A stretch of DNA of 19,445 nucleotides. Source: an uncultured Ruminococcus sp. (GTDB taxonomy: Bacteria; Bacillota; Clostridia; Oscillospirales; Acutalibacteraceae). Under the pieces are notes generated by a model. The model worked only from the letters and a program-made list of their open reading frames with translations, ran no database searches and was not told the DNA's origin. This document shows positions 14,613-19,445 of this stretch, one piece after another. Both the position numbers and the translations under genes were made by a program. The stretch covers positions 1 to 19,445 of the forward strand of contig UQQD01000024.1 of the NCBI GenBank assembly GCA_900543095.1. Direction: 5' to 3'. The stretch's first letter is position 1; every line of letters starts with the position of its first letter.

Positions 14613-15895
14613 ACACTACCGTACAGTCTATGTTTGGGCAGTCTTTGTGTACATTTGTACTGAATCTGATAATGATGCTCTTTTTTAAAAAAGCCTACGG
14701 TCGCAGATACAAAAGCAAAGCACTTTATATTTCATTGTTTATAACCGCTTTTTTAATTATGGTAGCGGTAAATCATTTCGGAATACTCATTGTAAATATC
14801 TTATACGGAGTTTTGAGCTTTAACGCAATTTGCCTGATCTTTTATAATGCACGCATAAGAAGCTCGCTGCTGCTTAATCTGTTGCTCATATTTCTTTTGC
14901 TTGCAAGTGACGTTGCATCCGTTGTAATTTGGACATGCATCGGCGGCCAAACGCTTAACGATGTGCTGTCAAATTCAATGCTTATGCTGATAAGCAATAC
15001 CCTGAATATATTAATAATGATAACTATTTATAAAATATTTACGGATCTTGTATGCAACCGCGACTTTAAATCAACAAAATTGCAGGAGATACTGTCGGTA
15101 ATATTTTTGTTTGTTTTTGAAATATTCATATTGTATATTTTCACAATAAAGGCTGATTCTTCAAAAGACGGAACAGTAATTTTTACACTGCTTGTCGGAT
15201 TCATAATACTTAATCTGTATATTACATATATCATTAATCGGATAGCGTCTTATTACAGGCTGAAATATGAGCTGGAATTAACAAAACGACAAAATCAGAT
15301 GCAGTTGTCCAATTACTCCGAAATCAGCAGTAAATACGAAGAATCGCGAAAGGTAATTCACGATATAAAAAAGCATATGAATATCCTGAGTGAACTCAGT
15401 AAAACAGACAGCGGTGAAGCAAAGGAATACAGCCAAATGATTGAAAAAGAGGTCGATTCGCTGTTTGTCGGCTTTAAATGCTCCAATCAAATACTCAGTA
15501 TAGTTCTCAGCCAAAAAATATCAAAGGCGGAAAGCCTGGGCATAAGGGTTGACACCAGAGTAGAGGATCTTTCTCTTGATTTTATGAATGACCTTGACAT
15601 AACGGCGCTGTTTGCAAATCTGTGGGATAATGCTATTGAATCGTGCCAAAAGGTCAGACAGGAGCCTTACATATTTTTTTCTATGAATAAGGTAAACGGT
15701 TTTATAATAGTAAATATGCGTAACAGTTTAGCTGAACCGCTCAGATTTGACGGCGATAAGATACTTTCCTCAAAACCGAATCATAGAGGTGTCGGATTGT
15801 CTATAATTACATCTACAGTGAAAAAATATAACGGATTATATAAGAATAGGCAGGGTAATGGTGGATTTATTAGTGAAATAACAATACCGCTTTAA
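14609..15895 (+). CDS. agrC: AgrC-like GHKL sensor histidine kinase
   Basis: The 428-residue receptor kinase has about six or seven membrane segments in residues 1-210 that would bind the cyclic peptide outside the cell. A coiled region follows (about 215-245), then the phospho-acceptor His251 in SRKVIHDIKKHMN and a GHKL ATPase domain (N box NLWDNAIESC near 336-345, G box RGVGLSI near 390-396). This is the architecture of AgrC/ComD/VirS peptide receptors. The start overlaps agrA by four bases. It is followed by a 135-base gap with the agrD control region, not directly by agrD. Confidence 0.92.
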   Translation: MNTTVQSMFGQSLCTFVLNLIMMLFFKKAYGRRYKSKALYISLFITAFLIMVAVNHFGILIVNILYGVLSFNAICLIFYNARIRSSLLLNLLLIFLLLASDVASVVIWTCIGGQTLNDVLSNSMLMLISNTLNILIMITIYKIFTDLVCNRDFKSTKLQEILSVIFLFVFEIFILYIFTIKADSSKDGTVIFTLLVGFIILNLYITYIINRIASYYRLKYELELTKRQNQMQLSNYSEISSKYEESRKVIHDIKKHMNILSELSKTDSGEAKEYSQMIEKEVDSLFVGFKCSNQILSIVLSQKISKAESLGIRVDTRVEDLSLDFMNDLDITALFANLWDNAIESCQKVRQEPYIFFSMNKVNGFIIVNMRNSLAEPLRFDGDKILSSKPNHRGVGLSIITSTVKKYNGLYKNRQGNGGFISEITIPL

Positions 15896-15930
15896 TGCGA
15901 ATAATACAAAAAATCGCTCAAATCGACTTG

Positions 15931-15970
15931 ATTTTTGCGTTCGGGTCAATATTTGGGCGTTCGGGACAAA
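15931..15970 (+). promoter_or_regulatory. Tandem 20-bp direct repeats, candidate LytTR (AgrA) binding site
   Basis: Two adjacent 20-base units (15931-15950 and 15951-15970) agree at 16 positions and share the core GCGTTCGGG.CAA. A period near two helical turns is the typical arrangement of LytTR regulator sites. The pair ends five bases before the -35 of the agrD promoter. A partial third unit, TGCGTTCCAAA, lies between -35 and -10 (15985-15995). Confidence 0.75.
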
Positions 15971-15974
15971 AGTA

Positions 15975-16004
15975 TTGATTGAAATGCGTTCCAAATGCTA
16001 TACT
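15975..16004 (+). promoter_or_regulatory. Predicted agrD promoter
   Basis: TTGATT (15975-15980) and TATACT (15999-16004) are 18 bases apart. The weak -35 directly after the repeats fits a promoter that needs an activator. Confidence 0.65.
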
Positions 16005-16030
16005 TTAAAAAAAGAAAGGAGCGCATTATC

Positions 16031-16171
16031 ATGAAATTAAAAAAAGCAATCAGCAATAAAGCATCTAAGATTGCTATGAAGGCTGCTGCAAAAAGCTGCA
16101 ACTCAACTTGTCTGTGGTTCCAGTATCAGCCATCTGCACCGAAATGCTTAAAAAGCGCATTGAAGAAATAA
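16031..16171 (+). CDS. agrD: AgrD-like cyclic lactone autoinducer propeptide
   Basis: This 46-residue ORF encodes the signal precursor. It has a basic amphipathic leader (MKLKKAISNKASKIAMKAAAK), then Cys23-Asn-Ser-Thr-Cys27-Leu-Trp-Phe-Gln31, and a C-terminal recognition tail YQPSAPKCLKSALKK with the proline pattern of clostridial AgrD peptides. By analogy with C. perfringens, whose ring is Cys-Leu-Trp-Phe-Thr, the mature signal is predicted to be a thiolactone between Cys27 and the carboxyl of Gln31, with a short N-terminal tail. Extra cysteines at 23 and 39 are unusual. AAAGGAG lies nine bases before the ATG. It has its own promoter with tandem repeats and is separated from agrB by agrA and agrC. 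Confidence 0.9.
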   Translation: MKLKKAISNKASKIAMKAAAKSCNSTCLWFQYQPSAPKCLKSALKK

Positions 16172-16264
16172 TCGTTTTTATCCGATATTTCAGTCGAGGG
16201 CATTGCCCCAAGCGTGTATTTGACCACGGTAACTGTTTTTTGGGTAGGTAGAAAAAACGATTAT
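16168..16264. repeat. 12-bp inverted repeat downstream of agrD
   Basis: ATAATCGTTTTT (16168-16179, overlapping the agrD stop) is perfectly complementary to AAAAACGATTAT (16253-16264). The arms enclose the stem cluster at 16191-16241. In RNA they would form an outer stem around it. Confidence 0.6.
16191..16241 (+). terminator. Three-stem structure ending in a T tract
   Basis: CAGT/ACTG (16191-16194, 16232-16235) closes two short hairpins, GGGC ATT GCCC (16198-16208) and CGTG/CACG (16213-16216, 16225-16228), and six Ts follow directly. It may terminate the agrD transcript or be part of a structured 3' RNA. Each stem is only four base pairs. Confidence 0.45.
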
Positions 16265-16282
16265 CGGTTCAAATCTATAATT

Positions 16283-16373
16283 GCGCAGTATAGTCTGCAT
16301 GTACATCATAATATAGTATCAATCATAAATTCAAAATTTCCTTTAGTCTTTGCCTGCTATACTGCGCCTTTTT
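16283..16373 (+). repeat. 11-bp inverted repeat with following T tract
   Basis: GCGCAGTATAG (16283-16293) and CTATACTGCGC (16357-16367) are perfect complements, with a 63-base loop, then CTTTTT. The loop is long for an ordinary terminator. It may be a stem of a structured RNA or an element end. Confidence 0.5.
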
Positions 16374-16397
16374 ATAGAATTAACAACCAAGTCAGCA

Positions 16398-16445
16398 GCC
16401 CCCTGTACAGCAACATATAATGCTGTATGGGGCGTTGCCTTTTTA
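16398..16445 (+). terminator. Intrinsic terminator
   Basis: GCCCC/GGGGC (16398-16402, 16429-16433) and TACAGC/GCTGTA (16406-16411, 16422-16427) form a stem with a small internal loop, followed by GTTGCCTTTTT. It closes the plus-strand transcription unit ahead of the convergent minus-strand gene. No protein gene was found in 16172-16480. Confidence 0.75.
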
Positions 16446-16480
16446 CAAGGATTAATTAAAGCGATAAGGAACAAAACTTT

Positions 16481-16765
16481 TTAGCCAATATAATCCTCAA
16501 AATCAATACGAAGCAATTTTTGGTTTCCAACGTATTTTGTTTTGCTGCCATAAGCAATGTGACCGTTTATGCCAACATAATTGAGGGTTCGGTTTTTGTT
16601 GACGGCGATAATACTGTCGGTGTGCCGTTTTGTCGGTTTTACACCGTCCCCAAAAGTGAAGCCTTCCTGTTCGGCTTGTATCAGAAATTGGCGGCAAATA
16701 GCTTCAGTTTTGAAATATACATAGACTCTGCCATTGCTATGAGATAGTTCTTCGATTGTTTTTGA
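16481..16765 (-). CDS. Small conserved hypothetical protein
   Basis: The 94-residue soluble protein begins MSKTIEELSHSNGRVYVYF and includes AEQEGFTFGDG, a THR/HTDS segment and LNYVGINGHIAYGS. Similar small proteins occur in the accessory DNA of gut Clostridia, but no function was recognised. ATG at 16765 is chosen because AGGAGA lies seven bases upstream; the frame continues for 14 more codons without a ribosome site. A terminator-like hairpin lies about 40 bases before the start, so expression probably needs read-through from the promoter at 16944-16972. Confidence 0.75.
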   Translation of the reverse strand, partial: SKTIEELSHSNGRVYVYFKTEAICRQFLIQAEQEGFTFGDGVKPTKRHTDSIIAVNKNRTLNYVGINGHIAYGSKTKYVGNQKLLRIDFEDYIG

Positions 16766-16802
16766 CATAAAAATTCTCCTGAAAATTATATTACCGTAAG
16801 AG

Positions 16803-16834
16803 GGCAAAGAAAAGCGCCTATCGTTTGATAGGCG
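16803..16834 (-). terminator. Minus-strand terminator or attenuator
   Basis: CGCCTATC/GATAGGCG with a four-base loop (16815-16834) is followed, on the minus strand, by GCTTTTCTTT. It lies between the promoter at 16944-16972 and the small gene at 16765, and overlaps the end of a short reading frame. Confidence 0.7.
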
Positions 16835-16859
16835 TTGAATTTATATATACACCCATCAT
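16818..16859 (-). CDS. Candidate 13-residue leader peptide
   Basis: A short frame reads MMGVYINSTPIKR and stops inside the distal arm of the terminator hairpin. AAGGTGG is ten bases before the first ATG. A ribosome on this frame would cover the hairpin, as in translation-coupled attenuation. It is too short to support by composition, so this remains a suggestion. Confidence 0.35.
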   Translation of the reverse strand: MMGVYINSTPIKR

Positions 16860-16943
16860 CCAAGCATTACCACCTTTCCTTTTCGGTAGGTTGGTGTGCG
16901 GTCACGGGGCTTGTCCCTCACGCACTCTTTATAGGTTAATTAC

Positions 16944-16972
16944 ATTTTAATGCAATTTTTTTGATTTGTCAA
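16944..16972 (-). promoter_or_regulatory. Strong minus-strand promoter
   Basis: On the minus strand a perfect TTGACA (16972-16967) and TAAAAT (16949-16944) are 17 bases apart. Transcription would start near 16937 and run through about 100 bases of leader, with the candidate peptide and hairpin, into the gene at 16765. The gap 16766-17042 holds nothing else recognisable. Confidence 0.75.
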
Positions 16973-17042
16973 TGCTGAAATAGTCTTTATGTATTTTATC
17001 TTTATTGCTGCAAGTAGATTTTTAAGAGGTATTAAGCAAGGC

Positions 17043-18863
17043 TCATAAGTTTGTTTCCTCCTCCGTTTTGCAAATTATCATTTTAGTCTTTTCCACCGGG
17101 TATGGTACACCTAATCGTGAATACTGTCCGACAGAAACAACCTTCCCCTGTATTTCCTTTTTATCTTCTCCTACCGGCACGATAACCGTATCGCCAATCT
17201 TTATTGAGCCATCCTCGGTACGGAAAAAATACGGACGGGAAGAAAACGGCAGGAGTATTCCGCAGTATGTATATATGGTTTTGTCTTTTTCATACTCCTG
17301 AATTTCGTCTTGCTTTTTAAGCTGCTGTTCCGCCGATCTTTTGGTTTGCTTTTGCCGACGAGCTTCTTTAATTTTCGCAGTAAGAGCATTTCTGTATTCT
17401 TCCTGCGTTTCAAAGCTATTAGGGTCTAAACCGTAATTATCACGTTCTTTGTACCACTTACGCCACCCGTATTTTTCTTCATTAAAGGCTTCGAGGTATT
17501 CCTGTTCCGTGTCATAGTCAATAGGATTTAATGCGTATTTTTTACCATCCGGAACCGTTTTTCTCCAAGCGTTTTTCCGCGTATAAGCGTACTGTTCGCA
17601 CTCGTCTTCTACACGGTCTATATATTTGGCAATATCACTTTCCCATTTCGGTATTTCGTCTTGAACCATTCCTGTCGAAATCTCTTTTACAAGCGGAAGA
17701 AGATTGTCCCTGAAATATTCGATAGATTCCAGCTCATCGTAATTCTTACACCAAAGAATCACTTCCTCAGTGAGGGTGTTTATCTTCTTCCAATCGCCTT
17801 TCGCCTTTTTTAATTCGGATTTAAAAAGAACAAGTGCCGTTGTAGTCTGTTTTTCTTTTATTGCTTCCGCAATCAATTCGGGCATATTGTTTGCTGATTC
17901 ATCGCCGGCACTTATAACTGTATTGCAGAAATTCCTGTTTTCGCTCATATACTGAATCAGCTTTGTTTTATATCCATCAGGAAAGTCATAAAGATCGTCA
18001 ATAACCTCTGTACTTAAATCATTACCGCAGGAATCATCATACATTGCAAAAGGCAAAAATTTTTCCAAGCACCAAGCCCATACTTCAAATGAAAGAGGTA
18101 TATCATACCTTGATATTTTGCAAAGAACCTCGTGAAATTCCAGTTCCCGTATTTCATCTTCATCGGGGAGGGAGCAAGGAAGGCTGAAATTATCTTTTAT
18201 TGCCTGCGAATATAAGAAGCTTCCGTCGGGGGTTAAGTAATTAGCTGCAAGAATTGTATCAGCTTTATCCATGATGAATCGGCAACGGTCTTTTTCTGAC
18301 TTTTCATATTCGTCACTACTGTAAATCAGAAACTCATCTGCCAGTGTGTAAGCGGCATTGTATCTTCTTTTGTTAGGATAATTTTCCTCTTTGATTTCAT
18401 CGAGTTTATCATGTGCCGGACAATCAACCGAAAAATTCATAGTAATACCTATGCTGTTTGTTCTCTCCTGCGCCTGGACAAGAGCCTCCTCATATTCTTC
18501 TTCGGTTTCGCAGTCTTCGGGGTCAATACCGGTATCTAATATGCTTTCACAATTATCACGCCAACCGTACTTTGCTTCATTAAGCGCTTCCTCATATTCT
18601 TCTTCGGTTTCGTAATCTTCGGGGTTAACATCATAGCTAAATCCGTCTTCGCAGTATAATCTCCAATCATATTTGTCAGATAAGACGGTATCACTAAGCA
18701 AGTCGGAATCAAGGTCGCTGTCATAATCGCTTTCTTCTTTTTTGGTACATTCCTCAAATATTTTGAAAGCAAGGTATTCCTCGTCCCAAGTCGTTTTGCC
18801 GTCACCGTTGAAATCAAATAAACCGCCAAACAGACCTTTATTATTTTTATCAAACAAGCCCAT
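17043..18863 (-). CDS. Large acidic EF-hand protein with 34-residue repeats, function unknown
   Basis: The 606-residue product has no signal peptide or membrane helix. Residues 17-28 (DFNGDGKTTWDE) form one canonical EF-hand calcium-binding loop, after MGLFDKNNKGLFGGLF. Four repeat units of the type DYETEEEYEEAL...KYGWR occur in two pairs, at about 83 and 117, and about 448 and 482; both pairs have a period of 34 residues. The middle (about 135-435) is helical and acidic. The C-terminus has a beta-rich module (IKIGDTVIVPVGEDKKEIQGKVVSVGQY). The start has GGAGGAGG upstream. The family was not recognised; it looks like accessory DNA with its own promoter. No terminator was seen after its stop. 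Confidence 0.8.
   Translation of the reverse strand: MGLFDKNNKGLFGGLFDFNGDGKTTWDEEYLAFKIFEECTKKEESDYDSDLDSDLLSDTVLSDKYDWRLYCEDGFSYDVNPEDYETEEEYEEALNEAKYGWRDNCESILDTGIDPEDCETEEEYEEALVQAQERTNSIGITMNFSVDCPAHDKLDEIKEENYPNKRRYNAAYTLADEFLIYSSDEYEKSEKDRCRFIMDKADTILAANYLTPDGSFLYSQAIKDNFSLPCSLPDEDEIRELEFHEVLCKISRYDIPLSFEVWAWCLEKFLPFAMYDDSCGNDLSTEVIDDLYDFPDGYKTKLIQYMSENRNFCNTVISAGDESANNMPELIAEAIKEKQTTTALVLFKSELKKAKGDWKKINTLTEEVILWCKNYDELESIEYFRDNLLPLVKEISTGMVQDEIPKWESDIAKYIDRVEDECEQYAYTRKNAWRKTVPDGKKYALNPIDYDTEQEYLEAFNEEKYGWRKWYKERDNYGLDPNSFETQEEYRNALTAKIKEARRQKQTKRSAEQQLKKQDEIQEYEKDKTIYTYCGILLPFSSRPYFFRTEDGSIKIGDTVIVPVGEDKKEIQGKVVSVGQYSRLGVPYPVEKTKMIICKTEEETNL
18488..18628. repeat. 39-bp direct repeat inside the EF-hand gene
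   Basis: Bases 18488-18526 and 18590-18628 match at 36 of 39 positions with a period of 102 bases (34 codons). They encode the first two repeat units, showing a recent duplication; the second pair of units is more diverged. Confidence 0.75.
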
Positions 18864-18972
18864 TAAATGACCTCCTCCATAATAATGATACTAAAAACTT
18901 ATCCCGGACTTCAGAATGAAGTTGATTAATTTATAATCAAAAACGCAACAAGCTGCGGTGAATTCTGTGTAT

Positions 18973-19001
18973 ATTTTATCACAATTTCCCCGCTGTTTCA
19001 A
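18973..19001 (-). promoter_or_regulatory. Predicted promoter of the EF-hand gene
   Basis: On the minus strand TTGAAA (19001-18996) and TAAAAT (18978-18973) are 17 bases apart. The leader of about 100 bases contains two small hairpins, TTGATTA/TAATCAA and ACTTCA/TGAAGT. Confidence 0.6.
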
Positions 19002-19039
19002 TGCGTATTTGACTATAACTTGTTCGAAGATTGACCTTT

Positions 19040-19099
19040 GTTAATTCCCAAAGTAAATGCAACTCGAAATTCGGTTTTGCATTTGCTTTGGGAATTAAC
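19040..19099. repeat. Long palindrome, 23-bp near-perfect arms
   Basis: Arms 19040-19062 and 19077-19099 are complementary at 22 of 23 positions, the exception being a possible G-T wobble; the outer ends are GTTAATTCCC and GGGAATTAAC. The 14-base loop region can pair further (CGA/TCG). No T tract follows on either strand, so it is not a standard terminator. It lies between the EF-hand gene promoter and the tRNA promoter. Confidence 0.75.
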
Positions 19100-19125
19100 T
19101 AAATAAAAAAATATTGTAATTAATG

Positions 19126-19154
19126 TTGACATTTACGATGAGTTTTGATATAAT
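19126..19154 (+). promoter_or_regulatory. Consensus promoter of the tRNA-His/Lys operon
   Basis: Perfect TTGACA (19126-19131), a 17-base spacer and perfect TATAAT (19149-19154), with an extended TG two bases upstream of the -10. The first tRNA starts about 150 bases after the predicted start site. Within that leader TAAAACAAA (19235-19243) can pair with TTTGTTTTA (19263-19271). Confidence 0.85.
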
Positions 19155-19310
19155 ATTTCTCGTTGACTGATGATGTATATTTAAATCAACATTACTTGTG
19201 TTAAAAACCGGTTGAAAAACCAATAGCCTTATTGTAAAACAAAGTAAAATGTCGAATGTATATTTGTTTTATTTTCAGCAAAGCTAAAATCAACATTTGA
19301 CACAATATAT

Positions 19311-19388
19311 GGTGGGATTAGCGTAGTTGGTTAACGCGCCAGTTTGTGGCACTGGAGACCGACGGTTCGAATCCGTCATTCCACCCCA
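19311..19388 (+). tRNA. tRNA-His(GTG)
   Basis: An 8-bp acceptor stem GGTGGGAT/ATTCCACC, including the extra G at -1 paired with C73, is the identity mark of tRNA-His. The anticodon loop TTGTGGC gives GTG (19346-19348), the T-loop is TTCGAAT, and CCA is encoded (19386-19388). Confidence 0.97.
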
Positions 19389-19391
19389 TAT

Positions 19392-19445
19392 GACTCATTA
19401 GCTCAGTTGGCAGAGCACTTGACTTTTAATCAAGGTGTCCGGAGT
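19392..19445 (+). tRNA. tRNA-Lys(TTT), 5' part
   Basis: It starts three bases after tRNA-His with GACTCATTAGCTCAGTTGG. The anticodon stem CTTGA/TCAAG encloses CTTTTAA, giving anticodon TTT (19425-19427). The window ends before the T-arm. Confidence 0.93.

Noticed and set aside
16214..16420. 68-residue plus-strand frame downstream of agrD
   Set aside because: It lacks a ribosome site, overlaps three inverted-repeat structures and has no protein-like pattern.
19297..19302. TTGACA just before tRNA-His as its promoter
   Set aside because: The -10 would fall inside the tRNA; the full consensus promoter is at 19126-19154.
1..19445. CRISPR array, insertion sequence, rRNA or phage genes
   Set aside because: No regularly spaced short repeats, transposase, integrase, rRNA or structural phage proteins were seen.

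Overview
The window looks like chromosomal DNA of a low-GC, gut-type member of the class Clostridia, probably Oscillospirales (Ruminococcus or [Eubacterium] siraeum-like). This is inferred from AT-rich intergenic DNA with Gram-positive promoters, strong AGGAGG-type ribosome sites, the DUF5685/J-domain gene pair, a SpoIIM-like protein, a PcrA-type helicase and an AgrD of clostridial type. Assignment below family level is not supported by the sequence alone. tRNA genes lie at both edges: the 3' part of tRNA-Pro(CGG) on the left, and tRNA-His(GTG) plus a partial tRNA-Lys(TTT) on the right.

Left half (1-9850), mostly housekeeping: pcrA helicase; a cysteine-rich conserved protein behind a long hairpin that hides its ribosome site; a convergent HAD phosphatase; an operon of DUF5685 protein, J-domain/TPR protein and a small membrane protein; a large secreted GH24 lysozyme with SH3b and Ig-like domains, in which one SH3b domain interrupts the lysozyme fold; and proC.

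Middle (9851-12885): a SpoIIM-like membrane protein behind a multi-stem leader that again hides the ribosome site, a polytopic membrane protein, and two tandem paralogous membrane-anchored proteins.

Right-centre (12886-16480): an agr-type quorum-sensing locus in the unusual order agrB - agrA (LytTR regulator) - agrC (GHKL kinase) - agrD. The 46-residue AgrD is missed by ordinary ORF cut-offs. It carries a Cys-Leu-Trp-Phe-Gln core, close to the Clostridium perfringens autoinducer ring. Two adjacent 20-bp direct repeats directly upstream of the agrD promoter are good candidates for the LytTR regulator's binding sites, so agrD probably has its own autoinduced promoter. agrD is followed by about 280 bp without a protein gene but with three inverted-repeat structures.

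A second theme is a repeated leader element. A 46-nt gap-free core, inside a longer conserved region, occurs downstream of a promoter before the lysozyme gene, downstream of a promoter before agrB, and after proC; a 3' fragment occurs after 12885. The copies keep the same short stems with compensating changes, which suggests an RNA.

Right end (16481-19310): two minus-strand accessory genes (a small hypothetical protein behind a possible leader-peptide attenuator, and an EF-hand protein with 34-residue repeats), then a long near-perfect palindrome and a consensus promoter for the tRNA-His/Lys genes.
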